From Henricia sp. BOLD:AAB3569 (Eukaryota; Echinodermata; Asteroidea; Spinulosida; Echinasteridae): a DNA stretch of 64,000 nucleotides. Where the stretch lies: contig JBBELK010000004.1 in NCBI GenBank assembly GCA_037783545.1, positions 558,001 to 622,000 on the forward strand, read 5' to 3'. Positions 12,001 to 22,800 of the stretch are shown one piece after another; the first letter of the stretch is position 1; the number at the start of each line of letters is the position of its first letter. Both the position numbers and the translations under genes were made by a program. The notes beneath the pieces are model-generated. The model worked only from the letters and a program-made list of their open reading frames with translations, did not search any database and was not told the DNA's origin.

Positions 12001-15000
12001 AAAATAAGTAAATAATTCCTTTCAGATGTCTTTAGTTTATCTCAGAATTAAAGAAATGTACTTGTTTTGTTCTCAGGAGATAACTTTTGCCCAAAAAAGT
12101 AACAAATTTCTGCCACAACATACATTTTTAAAAAGCAAGTGCACAAATTTTCCTATTACGCATGTAACATGGACAGACAATTTTGTGACATATTTTTCCG
12201 TCTTTGTTACATGCGTAATAGGAAAATTTGTGCACAAGGTTTTCACAAATGTATGTTGTAGGACTATTTTTCTTACTCCTTGGTGAAAAAGTTATTTCCT
12301 CAGTTTAGCTTGATAATTTAAAGATAAAATTAAGACATTTGAAGTGAACTGGGACCTAAGATCTTGAATGTTACAGAATTGTACCCATTACCGTGGACAG
12401 ACCCATATCCTTTCCATAAATGACAAATTTAAATTGTCTCATATTTTAACAGATGTTTTTCCTCTGCACAAGATCTTCCATCTATGGGATACCCTGTTAC
12501 TAGGCAACTCCTCCTTTCCTCTCTGTATCGGAGTATCCATCTTACAGCAGCTCAGGGGTGGTCTGTTGAGCTATGGCTTCAATGAATGCATCCTGCTGTT
12601 CTCTGATATGCCAGGTGAGCAGTGTGGAAGATTTTGAGTACGGAGTGGCTCATAGACCCCATTCACATTCCGAAAATCGCTTCGTTTGACGATAATTCAA
12701 CAAAGAGATTTTATAATATGAACACAGAATCTCTCTGTAGAATCTCTTTGGAGAGATGAAGCAGAAGAGCTTCATTCGAAGAAGACTTCGCTTAATTCGA
12801 CATTGCTTTAACCAGTTAATGCCGGGCCGGGATTATTTCAAACATTGCTGTCCGTAGGCGCAGGTTTATTTTTAGTTGAAGCATGGAAAACTACTGAACT
12901 CATTGCTAAGGCATTTGTTATAACTTTCCCCACTGTGCAGGTCCATTATATACACGTGTAGGTAATAAAATTCAGCATTTCTCGAACTCATTTTGGCAGT
13001 TTTCAAAAACAAATTCTATTCTAAACACTTTCTATTCTGGACCATGTAATGGGACCCCTAGTCACTTTCAGCGTGTATAGAACACGCACGCGCAATAACG
13101 TACAACCGAAAGGATATTTGATGCAGTGCGACAACAAAATTAAGTAACGTTTACCTGCCAGTGTTCATGCACGTACAACATGCGTGCAATGCGCGTACAT
13201 TCAACGCGCGTGCAATCGTGCCATTATCAGTGTCCAGGCCCCTAGCCAGTTTTAAATGTTGACTGTTGACACCCACTTATTTCCTAATTTATATCAATAT
13301 CGATAAAATGCTTATATCAACTAAGCTTACCCAAGATTAGAATCAAGATTTGTTTTTAATTTTTTTTTATGGAATTAAATATTCAACAGAAATTGACATT
13401 GAGAAATGTTTACGTGAGTCTATCCGCATCTTCTGCAACACACCAAAGAGCGCCACCTATAGGCAGCATGCTCGACCCCCACGTCGGCCAGACCAGGAGA
13501 ATACCTCCGCAGCTCAGATCAAACCTGTGTCGTACTACAGCACTGACTATAACGACACACCATTGTCAGAACTGGTAATGTCGTCACATCTGCTTATTTC
13601 ACAAAATGCTGAGATCTGTCTTAGTGGGGGAGGGGGCGGGGGTTTACTTATAACTTGGTCCAATCCTAGGATTGTTTTCACCAAACCTAAAAAAGCATGT
13701 CCAGATCACATTTTGATACCATATCATTTGTCATGTTTCTCATTACCATTCTGAAATTTCATGCTCTCAATCTATATATTTTCAAGGATATCGTCAAAAA
13801 TCCACCGAAGTTTAGTCAACTAATTTATCCGGTTACATAAAGCAATGCAGTGATTACACCAACCGTTTTGCTTCCACATCCAAATTGGGGATTGCACATT
13901 TTTCATTTTTTACCCATGGATAGTATTTTGGGGAGCTATTTTATATGATTGTTGGGTTAGAACGAAATCCATTTTCTGGAAAAATCTGAAGACGCTCCTT
14001 TAACTTTGTACTAATCGTAGTGTTGTTTTCACTAAACTTAAGAGTTTCTATCATGTCATATGTATACCTGGTAGGTTTATCTGAGCTGTTAACTTCACTC
14101 CAAAAATCATCATGTGTACGTTGTTCGCGGTAGCACCACATTCCAAAAATTAAAATTCCAGGACTAGTTGCACACATTAAACTTATCTATCTTAAAAACT
14201 ATATAATTGGTCTTTCCTAATTCTAAACCTTTTGGTAATCCAGATAATATTTTCCTACCAATATTTTTATCTTCTCTCAAAAGTAATAGAATGATTATTT
14301 TTTTTTAGGGATAATGACCCAGGGACTGCCGGGGTTGGCTTCATAGCTCAATTGGTAGGGCCACTGTACATTAAGCAGGTGGTCCGCAGTTCAAATCCCG
14401 GTGGAGCCAAGTTGTTGTTCACTGCATCCAGATTTTCAAAACTCAGTAACATTAACTTGTTCATTAAACTCATGAAATTCACACTTAATATTCATCATGT
14501 CTAAATTGTAACCTCTGTCTGTCTAGTCTCGGGAACCACTAACCCTTGTTGAGCTGAAATCCGAAGTCAGTCCTCGCATCTCAGCTGAAGACCTCCTTGA
14601 GCTGTGTGACCTCCGACCTGGGCTGATCCCAGGGTCACGCTCCCCCACCAAGAGGACCAAGACCAGCCGGCCACTCATTCTCTCTGTGGATGTCCGAAGT
14701 TCAGACGAGTAAGAAATTAATTGCCGATATCCTCTAGTTTTCACTTTATTAGGACTTAATCTCAATTTAGGACTAAAGTGCACGATAGCGTGTTCCTGTC
14801 TCGCCGCCTTGCTGAATTTTTCCCCCTTTCCCTTGCGGGTGAACAGGCCTATTATTCGGTTTTATTATTCTTCTTTCGTATGATCCCCTGAAGGGATCTG
14901 ATTGCTGGGATTAGCCGACTCAAGTCGTTGCCCTGTAGCCACCTATAGGAGGTTCTTAAGCTTGGCCATGAAGTACGAGAGAACAGGAAGAAATTCTCAG

Positions 15001-16792
15001 TTTTAGAGGTGGGAGGAAAACCCCACACACTAACGTGTGCGGGAAAACCCACAGAATTAAGCAGGGAGTTAGAACCCAATCCACATATTGACCCGGACGG
15101 GGTTCGAAGCAGGGCCACAGAGGTGGAAGGCGAGGAAAGAACCACTACGCCAACCTGATTCCCCACTTGAAGAATCAATAATCAGTTATTACAAAACTTT
15201 GAAATTGCAAATTTGTTCCTACATTTCAAGTATTTTATATCAAGTTTCCATTCATGCCAAGATCGAGTCAAGCCACTTCAATTCCTTGGGAGGTCTTAAT
15301 TCATGTCCCAAGTCTTCCACGGCAAGTCTCAGTCATTCGAATCAAGTCCAAGACGTCTCAAATCCTTAAATATTGTGACTCAAGTTGGATTCGTAGCCAA
15401 GTCCCAAACTCATTTGAAATTTGGATTCCAAAAAGGATATAACACAACACAACATCTTTTTCCCTTGACCGTTTTTACTTCACAGTTTTGTGCGTGGCAA
15501 CATACCAGGTAGCGTGAACATTCCATTCAATCAGGCTTTCTCCCCAGAGGGCGACCTACTCCCATGCAAGGCGGTTACGTTACTCAACAACCACAAAGGG
15601 AGGGTCGTGGTTGTCATGGGCAACCGGGGAAAAGATGCTTCTAATGTGAGTACAAACAAAATAATGCAGTGTTTGTTTTATGTAATACTTTTATTAGCAG
15701 CCTGGGTTGTTAGCAAGTCATTTCTGTCAAGTCTCAATACACCGTATCGAATAGCTGCCATCTTGTAGGGCAGCTTTTGACATTCAAAATTGGTCAACAA
15801 TGTAAGCACACAATGTGCAACCATGCATGTCCTCAAGAAACCAAAAAACTGCCCTACAAGATGGCAGCTATTCGATACGGTCTATTCACGTCTCAAGTCT
15901 TGAAAGATAGATAAGTAGAATTGGAAAATGAGCGGCGTTTTCATGTGTGATAAAAACCAACCCGTGTCTATAAATCGGTTCAGTACCTCATCTATCTACG
16001 TTCCCAAAAAACAATGAAAAACTATGTCGAAGAATTTGTGTGATGCTTATGAGCGTCTGGCCAGCGTTGTTTTTTGACGTAGTGCTCATGTGTGAATGGC
16101 TTAACTGGAAATAACACAAACTTGACTATTGATGCTCGACACTCATGTGACCAGGGCTGCAAAAGTTGTCAACGTTTGCCACTGGTTACAGTGCTTTTGT
16201 GCACTCGTCTGTGGAAAGCTGGGTACCAGTTGTTGGCGAACGTTGCAAATGTTTACACAATGTTTGTGTGTTTGGAACGCAGCCCAGGCCATTGCCGAGT
16301 TAAATTCAAGCCTCGTTAGCGATTGCTTAATGGTATCACTCTTCGAGTCACTTCAAATCTTTAAAAGGAAGTCTCAGTTCAAGCCTCAAGTCATTTGAAT
16401 CAAGTCCCAAAAAGTATGACTTCAGCCCAAGCCAAGAACTCAAGTCCCGAACTCTGCAATAGCTTTTCGGGAGGGTGGAATAAAGATCTCCAGATTTTAA
16501 ACTTTGTTTTGAATTTTGTTACATTTGAGGCATGCAACTGTGTCATTACAAAAAAAAAGGAAATGCAAAAACAATCTGTAACTTTGTACAGTGTTTTTTA
16601 ATTTTCAATGGGATAGCTGATGAAATCAGCTGAAAAGTTGCATGCCAGCTTATTTCTGCTGAATGTTTTGTTTTACAGTTTGCAAATCAGCTTGTCAGGC
16701 TTGGGTTCCCCAAAGTCTGTGTCATGCACGGTGGCATTGAGTGTCTACGTCCGACGGGAGTCCTAGCCGTCTCTTCACCTGACCTTGTGTGA
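74..16792 (+). CDS. TBCK: TBCK, TBC1 domain-containing kinase (5' partial)
   Basis: Seventeen exons join without a phase break: 74-147, 985-1252, 2247-2308, 2604-2755, 3413-3551, 3844-3993, 4719-4818, 5669-5803, 7824-8013, 8838-8888, 9791-9874, 10601-10723, 12453-12614, 13390-13574, 14527-14708, 15486-15645 and 16679-16792 (stop TGA). They give 776 residues. The window opens inside the pseudokinase domain (GLYHMT, then PRYMAPEV and DVWSLGII). The TBC domain follows, with the arginine-finger motif IEVDIPR and the glutamine-finger motif YWQ. The C-terminal domain is rhodanese-like ([13 protein letters not shown]). Its would-be active loop reads VMGNRGKDA and has no cysteine, so it is probably not catalytic. 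Known family role: TBCK is a Rab-GAP-like protein linked to mTOR signalling and to mRNA transport on endosomes. The order and spacing of conserved blocks follow vertebrate TBCK throughout. Exon 9 is the last member of an 11-copy tandem array (separate entry). Confidence 0.95.
327..560. repeat. Foldback (MITE-like) element
   Basis: Left arm 327-384 (TTTTCATTTGCAAATTTTATC within it) is complementary to right arm 500-560. A related fragment lies near 18490. It sits in the first visible TBCK intron. Confidence 0.75.
603..930 (+). repeat. Dispersed repeat, family with four copies
   Basis: The sequence from GGAGCATGTCCGGATCACAT to the TGGAAAAATCTGAA end recurs at 13690-14000 (plus), at 4870-5095 (minus) and in part at 51627-51740. 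The two longest copies share nearly the whole length. There are no coding features. Confidence 0.75.
1261..1385 (+). repeat. tRNA-derived SINE fragment
   Basis: A Pol III B-box-like GGTTCGAATCC (1320-1330) is preceded by a degenerate A box. The same unit appears in reverse at 15070-15165. It starts a few bases after the TBCK exon 2 donor. Confidence 0.7.
1500..1800 (+). repeat. SINE-like dispersed repeat
   Basis: Contains the blocks CATCCAACAGCGGA, GGCCAGAGACAC, CACTGGACCAACGGCTTTAC and a terminal CGGAATCGAACC. Related copies lie at 4395-4545, 31325-31550 (minus), 34285-34400 (minus) and 63690-63960. The ORFs inside it are chance. Confidence 0.75.
2765..2945. repeat. Foldback element in TBCK intron
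   Basis: The inner arms at about 2834-2880 and 2902-2945 are complementary (GGAGAAAATTTGGAG against CTCCAAATTCCTC). The outer end GTGGATTCACACTGAACC recurs at 40580 and, degraded, near 28240 and 30344. The left end lies just after the exon 4 donor. Confidence 0.7.
4395..4545 (+). repeat. SINE-like repeat, short copy
   Basis: A shorter member of the family at 1500-1800, with the same CATCCAACAGCGGAGGGACC start and the GGAATCGAACC end. Confidence 0.7.
4870..5095 (-). repeat. Dispersed repeat, reverse copy of the 603-930 family
   Basis: Reverse-complement match to the 603-930 unit. Shared blocks include ATGTTGGAAGCAAAAAG and ATATCCTTGAAAATATA. Confidence 0.65.
5261..5403. repeat. MITE with 33-bp terminal inverted repeats (copy 1)
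   Basis: The ends AGACCGTATCGAATAGCC and its reverse complement enclose about 75 bp with an ATGCATG core. Other copies lie at 15739-15883, 19490-19622, 23228-23340 (left end lost) and 49829-49972. The inverted repeats extend through CATTTCGTGGGGCA. Confidence 0.88.
6013..6165. repeat. Relic of the TCTTTCCACAG foldback family
   Basis: Starts GGGTCTTTCCACAG and contains AAATGTATGTTGTTGCAG and GGGCAAAAGTTATCTCCTG. These blocks are shared with the larger element at 11963-12411. It ends shortly before the first unit of the TBCK exon array. Confidence 0.6.
6197..8013 (+). repeat. Tandem array of 11 copies of a TBCK exon with its splice acceptor
   Basis: Copies of a 132-bp coding block begin at 6225, 6385, 6545, 6705, 6865, 7025, 7185, 7345, 7505, 7665 and 7824. 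Each of the first ten blocks is followed by about 28 bp of intron-like sequence with a pyrimidine tract and usually a CACAG acceptor. The period is 160 bp, except for 159 bp between the last two copies, where one base is missing from the tract. The block encodes [13 protein letters not shown] through to the arginine finger IEVDIPR and SSPAAHNK. Only the last copy continues into the rest of the exon and reaches a GT donor at 8014. The acceptor AG is lost in copy 6 (CACTG) and copy 8 (CACAT). The remaining copies differ mostly at synonymous positions. Confidence 0.95.
8018..8327. repeat. DNA-transposon-like element with about 60-bp inverted ends (copy 1)
   Basis: The ends read GACCAATCCGGTAACTAAGG and its reverse complement, followed inward by GCCATAGCTGGGGGGCGTCC. 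The interior is GC-rich (repeated ACGCGCC and CGCGTACACG). Copies lie at 37675-37999 and 45406-45742. This copy begins within a few bases of the TBCK exon 9 splice donor. Confidence 0.85.
8479..8641. repeat. Foldback MITE, CAGCCGATTTCACGAA ends
   Basis: GCAGCCGATTTCACGAA at the left matches the reverse complement TTCGTGAAATCGGCTGC type end at the right, with TTGCGCAA-rich inner arms. A second, almost perfectly palindromic member is at 43170-43288. Confidence 0.8.
9261..9647 (+). repeat. Minisatellite, four copies of about 97 bp
   Basis: Units start CTTGCACACCTTGCAATGG at 9261, 9358, 9454 and 9551 and differ by only a few bases. The repeat lies inside a TBCK intron. ORFs through it are by-products of the repetition. 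Confidence 0.92.
11380..11620. repeat. Dispersed repeat with CCAAT and TATA-like motifs (copy 1)
   Basis: Contains GACCAATCAGGACGCTTG and, further on, GGCGATTGGCTGCTATTTAA. A diverged copy with the same order of motifs lies at 34020-34275. Confidence 0.55.
11963..12411. repeat. Large foldback element
   Basis: The ends ATATGGGTCTGTCCACAGTA (left) and TACCGTGGACAGACCCATAT (right) are inverted. Inside, CCTATTACGCATGTAACATG pairs with the reverse complement at about 12205-12225. It belongs to the same superfamily as 24092-24482. Confidence 0.85.
13690..14000 (+). repeat. Dispersed repeat, copy of the 603-930 family
   Basis: Shares the blocks CATGTCCAGATCACATTTT, TTTCAAGGATAT, GCTTCCACATCCAAATTGG and GGTTAGAACGAAAT with the first copy. 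Confidence 0.75.
14336..14411 (+). repeat. tRNA-like sequence, probably a SINE head
   Basis: GGCTTCATAGCTCAATTGGT resembles a tRNA 5' half, and the end CCCGGTGGAGCC pairs with it as an acceptor stem. The anticodon stem pairs poorly and position 33 is not T, so it is unlikely to be a working tRNA. Confidence 0.6.
15070..15165 (-). repeat. tRNA-derived SINE fragment
   Basis: Reverse-oriented copy of the unit at 1261-1385. The B-box region reads GCTTCGAACCCCGTCCGG on the minus strand. Confidence 0.7.
15739..15883. repeat. MITE, 33-bp inverted ends (copy 2)
   Basis: Ends ACCGTATCGAATAGCTGCC and ATTCGATACGGTCT. Same family as 5261-5403, with diverged inner arms (ATCTTGTAGGGCAG). Confidence 0.85.
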
Positions 16793-19489
16793 AAATCAAC
16801 TGGTACACAAAATTGTTTGCGTCGTCTTTTTAAATTTCAATTTGTTTCCCTCACATACAGTTTCAAATCTTTTGGAGTTGGGGCTGTTTACACAGTGCCT
16901 TGTACTGTATGAGAAGCAGAATTGTGCACAGTTACAAGTTGCCAGACAAAAGTGTCTGCACCTTACGGTGTGTGTGTGTGTGTCAGATGCTTTAAAAATC
17001 TGACTTGAAATGACTCGTGAAAACTTGGACATAATTTTACCTGCTTGATCTAATGATGATTTGACTTAAGTCAGAAAATTGGTAAGTCTTTAAAAACCAG
17101 TAGGATCCACTTAATAACAATGTTTAAATTGTGTTCACCGAGTTATTTATGCACAAAAATACTAAACATGTGGAAACAGTTTCATTCACAGGATGTCAGT
17201 GTGCTGCACCTGATAAAGTCTAAATTTTAGTCCAAAAAATAACCCTAATGTTGATTCTGTACAAATTCTATTTGGCATTTAAAATGAATGACACAATTGA
17301 GTTCTCTCCATTTATCAAAAATGGCACAGGCAGAATTGGGCACGAGGGACATTTCATCAAATTATAGACAGCCGAAGTGTGACGTGGGTTGCCATGGCAG
17401 TTGAAAAAGTACCATTGCAAAAACACAGGGTCACGGTTCAGTGATGACGTATTCACTTCGGCAGTCTATTTGACCATTTTCAATTTCCCCTATGGAGACC
17501 ATTCTTTTTCTGTATACCAATTTCTTTGACTTTCTTTTCTCATCAGCTGCTCTGAATTACCCAAATGAGACAAAAATCATAATATGGTCCACATTGGGAG
17601 TCGAATCCGGGACCTCTGGGCTGCTGCTTACCAGCTGAGCCATTTTAATGGCAGGGTTGTAGTCGAGTCTATCACAAGTCCGTGACAAGTCCCGTAACAA
17701 GAAGCGAAGGATGAACACGCACAAAAGAATGCCTTTGTTGGAGTTCACTTGAATTAAGACTCGTGGACTTGTGGTGGACTCGACTACAACCCCTGGTGAT
17801 TAGTCATCATACCAAATATTGTGTTTGTTGCTTTGAAGTACTTGAACAATTGGCTGAAAATATTTTTTATGTTTTATAAAGTCATTTCATTTTAATGTTC
17901 TCGTTTTAGTTTTTCACAAAATTTGATGTACATACATTTTTAATTTTCAAAGAAATTTATATTTTTAGCGGCAGATTCATCATGATTAATTTATAATTGT
18001 AGAGCCAATTTTATGTTTTTCCGCTGTTTTATGAAGCTGCCTTTTTTAGATTAGTGGCACTCACAAATGCAGCTCTGACGGGAAATGGTCACAGAGGCCA
18101 TCTTAACTAAATAAGACATGGCAGGTCATTTTGTTTTTGTCTTAATAATAATAATAATTAATTACTTATAAAGCGCCTTACATCTTTAAAAAAAGACCTC
18201 AAAGCGCTATACATAAAACCCATCGACAAATTAGAAAGAATAAAAGGTAGGCCTAGTCTAAACAATAAATAATATTACATTAAAATTCTAGTAATAAAAG
18301 GGATACGTTAAAAAACATGTCTAAAAATCACACAAGAGCTTACAAATAATGTTGAGTGGATAGGACTAAACATTTGGCCAATGCAGATTATTAGTGAATT
18401 TACAGGTACCAATATCAATTAAAAGCAACTTTAAAAAGATGCGTCTTGGGCCCGTTTCAAACGCCGTGCTTGTGCCATTCAACTTGATTTGACGTCGCGT
18501 CTTTTCATTTGCAAATTCTATCTCAAATTCCTCATTTTCTACGGCAAGAAATGCCAGAATCACTATTACAAAATACTGGGCAGAAAAGAATCTGAAAATT
18601 GATATATTTAATAATTTGAACATGGCCACACTGTCAAAAGCAGTCCATTATAATACAATTCAGTAAAATGTCTAAAGAAACCAGATGGTTTGTAAAGATT
18701 TTCTGTTTTAGACCAATTACACTGTGTACACATGTTATCTCAAGGAAATATGGCATGGGTCAATCACATAATCGCCATAATGCGTCATTTTAGTCCAGAT
18801 TCCTGACGTGCCACGTTTTCGTAAAGCAATACACGTTAAATTTACATGTGTAAAAAATATTTATACAAATTACGGTAATTAAAATGTTTGGCAAGACTAA
18901 CTTGAGCAAAGGGGCAGCGTAAGAAAAAAAAATTCTTACGCTTCCCCCTGACTTGAGGGATGTTATTTCCGGGATAGGCGAGGCAAGCTGGAATCGCTAC
19001 AGACACATGAGATCATGTGGCAAATTAATTGAAAAGTCAGGCAATGATACAAACTGATTTATCCGATAAAAATTTTGTCAGTAAATTATTATTACTACAG
19101 GTAAACGACTTGCTATTTTATAAATAAACTCTCAACACTCGTGGCTCGGGTTTATGTCTAGTTGATGATTAACTTGCGTTCTCTTTCAATTCATGGCGAG
19201 TTAGCACTCGTCTTTGTCATGTCTGTCTCCCGAAACTGCAGTTAATATTTTTATAGTCCGATAATTTAGTGCTAATTTAGAGTGAAAATACCAATAAAAA
19301 CATTACCCTTATGATCCTTACTTCTCCCCCTAACACTCTTACATTCAGATACAGCCGGAGCCGTGTTTTTAGTGACAAAAAGAGATAAAATGAGGTGCTC
19401 ACCAGAGCATTTGTACTGTGGCGTGATGTTCGAGTTTCAAAAGCAACGTGTACATCAAACGACAATGCACGTGGTCGGCCACTCCCTTT
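16793..19489. other. Intergenic spacer between TBCK and the TRIM-like gene
   Basis: No coding exon supported. It holds a TG microsatellite near 16970, a tRNA-like SINE on the minus strand at about 17583-17660 (B box GGATTCGACTCCC) and an AAGCGC-type non-LTR tail near 18150-18215. Both flanking genes point into this spacer, so their 3' ends converge here. Confidence 0.6.
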
Positions 19490-19622
19490 AGACCACATCG
19501 AATAGCCGCCATTTCATGGGGCACCTTTTGTTACTTACACCGTTCAACAATGGAAGCACAATATGTGCAGCCATGCATGTCCTCAAGGAACAAAGAAACT
19601 GCCCCATGAAATGGCGTCTATT
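19490..19622. repeat. MITE, 33-bp inverted ends (copy 3)
   Basis: GACCACATCGAATAGCCGCC at the left and GCCCCATGAAATGGC at the right, with the ATGCATG core. It lies just past the 3' end of the TRIM-like gene. Confidence 0.8.
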
Positions 19623-19804
19623 AAAGGAGAATCTGTGGCTTCTGCAGCAATTAAAGGGGCAACTGCAAATAAACATTTTCAAAAATCCCCACATCAATAA
19701 ATTAGTGGTATGCTTTTAGCAACTTGTATTATTTGGGTACTTGCAAAGAAAATACTCGTGCTTATTCAAGAACGCGACATGCAACTGTAATATTATACTT
19801 AAAT

Positions 19805-22800
19805 TTAGACATCATCCTCCACAGTATACACTTCAGCTACATGTTCATCTATATCCACGTTTTCATGTATTATCTCAGGATCGGCGCTTTCTGTAGATGG
19901 ATTTCCCTCAATGCGTTCAATATGGACACCACTGGTTGATGCCATATCTGTCTCATTTTGGGTGCCATTTCGCGACTGCCCGCAAGTCATGCAGTTCTGT
20001 GCATCATTTTCCAGTGGGTTGACGGTCAGGCAGTTGAGGCAGTACCAGGTTCCCGCCGGGTGTAGCGTCTCGCGGGCAGTGAATGATGTGGGGAAGCTTT
20101 CTCCTAGCCGCGCCGGTCGATCGTGCTGTCGTGCACTGCTGCTAATGCTGTGGTGACCGAGTCGGCTGCTTCTGGTTGCCGCGCCGCTTGTCAAGCGGAC
20201 GGGGATAAAATCGTGGCCGCGTCGACGTTTGTAGCAGCGACGCGCACCAATGGACATGGTGACGCACCTCTGGCAGAAGAGACGCGAGCAGTTCTTGCAG
20301 CAGAAGAGACTGCTGCTATTACTGCACTTGAAGATGCAGCACGTCAGACTGGCAGCCTTGTATCTGCTAATTATAACACAAGACAATGTGAAACGATTCA
20401 ACAACCCAGGATATTCAACTTTCCACCATCTCAGAGACATACATACCCAAGACTCGGTATCAAATCCCCTGGTCCAAGGGGGAAAAAATTGATAGCCACC
20501 GCCAAGGGGTTAAGAAAATCTCTTCACAAATGGTTCAATAGTATAACGACTTTCCAAAGAATGATTCTCAATGCCAAATGCACAGAGAAAATGAGCCTAC
20601 TACTCCGAGTCAGAGAGTCTTGGATTTGTATCCCAAACTACACTGCAAACCTACCTTGGATGTTGTGGCAGCTGGTGGCTTTGCCTGCTGTATCGCTGTG
20701 TTGATGAGGAACCAGCGACATCTGAAACATCTCTTTCATCAACTCCTTAAGGGGAAATTTGAGGGGGAAAAGAAAAGGGCTATTACAGCCTATATACAGG
20801 ATATGTAGGGCATGTTTGTTTCAGAATCAACGATCCGTATCTAGAGATGTGTCACTGCGCAGAAACAAACAAAACTGCACTCGAGGATCTCAAATCATGC
20901 AAAAATTTCACCCATGACATTGGCACAGGTACCACGACCGGGTATCGAACCCGCAAGATGACTCTTTTGAGAAACATAGATTATCCATCTTTGATACAAC
21001 ATTGTCGCTGTCACCAGAGCGAGAGTCCTGATTTGACGGTCTTCTACTGCCTCTTCTCAGGCGATCCTTGACATCTCCAGTCTATCGTTGTTTTCTATTA
21101 AATTTTAACTTGAAATATTTCAACTTTAAAAAGTGTCCAGGAACTTTTTTGCTGAGTTTATATACCTGGCTGCTGTAAACTATCTCCTTGTGCTCCAGGG
21201 GTGGTTGTCCCTGGTCTGTCTGGATGCCCTTCTTGTCTTAGTGTCAAACACGCTCCAACTTCCCTTTTCATTGCCCCCGGGGATATGTCACTGATCAATG
21301 ACGACCACATGTTTGTTACAGTGCCGATGGCCTCGTCATAGGCAGTGGTGACACTGCTAGGCGTTGCGCCGGACCAGCCGCCTCCGTTGGGCCATGCAGA
21401 GCGAAGACGGTGATCCAAATCCATGTCCAGTTCAATCAAGTCGTCGTCCGTGGAGGAATCCGAGTCAGGAGTGTCTTGAGCGTGGACAGCACATAATCCT
21501 GCTAAAAATAAGAAGTTTCATCACAAAACGCCATATCAAAAAAATTTAGATAATGGCGTCAGTACATTCTTGATAACTAAATAAGAATAGAGTGTGTTAT
21601 TGAATGTCACATCACCGTAACCCGTTTGGGTTGGTTTGGACATACATGTGCATGCGTAGCGTGTTTTGTGTTCGAATGAGTAACCGTCACAAACATTTAG
21701 AAAGTGCGCATGCGTGATGTTTTTCATGGGAAAGTGCCAAACATTATGCAAATGAGTGCCTAAATCTATGCAAATGAGGTGCCCAAATCTATGCAAATGA
21801 TGTGCCCAAAACTATGCAAACGAGGTGCCCAAATCCATGCAAATGGTGCCCAAAACTATGCAAATGAGGTGCCCAAAACTACGCTACATGTACTGAGAAG
21901 GCGCGGTTACGCGCGTCACAGCTTTAAATGGAGTTCTGTGGTCAAGGGTTACCTGGACCTCTGCTGACACTACTTCTCGCTACCCCCGGCCGATTGGCTC
22001 CTAAATGGGTCACATGACTCTCTCCAGAAGTCTCAGTAGGCCGAGCATTAGTTTGATCACGGATTGCTGGCTCCGTTGGCTGGGAAACCGACACGGATTG
22101 GATGATGCTGCTCCTTGTGTCTTGTGGCTCAAGGACTTCAAGATCCATATCTTCATATACGATGATCACGTCAGAAGAATTACTGCTTGATTGTCTAAAG
22201 AAAGAAAAAAATACAATACAAAAATTGACATCAGTCTTCCATATGATTGTGTACAAACTTAAAATCCCCCAAAAATGTGGCCATTTTAAAACCAGTAAGC
22301 AATAGAAAGTTTCGCTGTACAACCCAAATGATTTATGGTATTTTTTTTAATACAAAATTTAAGTAATTTTCATTTCAAACTCAACATCTTGAAATGCGCC
22401 TCATAATTTGTGTATACCCAGCACGAGGGACTCCCCTCATGTCCCAATACCTCAACACACTCTTCCCTTTTGTTACTGCAACAAGCCCCCTAAAAACTGA
22501 AAGGAATTCCTAAAAACTGAAAGGAATTCCTTGGAAATTCCTCGGATGCTTATGAGACACAATGGGGAAACAATGGAAGGGGGTACCCCCTGTCACATAT
22601 TGTGCATATGAATTTGTGAGCATTCTGAAGGGAATGCTGTTGCAATTGCCAATGTTATTTGCATTCAAAATACGTAAACAAGCCCCATTGTGTACACTGC
22701 ATAATAGAAGGTATTTTGACTTCTGGCCCGGTGACACAGCCGTTTGCAATATATGCAGCACGATATGTGGCAAACAGACTCCCCCTACCATTGTTCCCCT

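Noticed and set aside
14336..14411. Functional tRNA gene
   Set aside because: The acceptor and D arms look right, but the anticodon stem pairs poorly and the loop lacks T33. A SINE head is more likely.
20123..20704. A 193-codon plus-strand ORF
   Set aside because: It is the antisense shadow of the last exons of the minus-strand TRIM-like gene. It shows no domain of its own.
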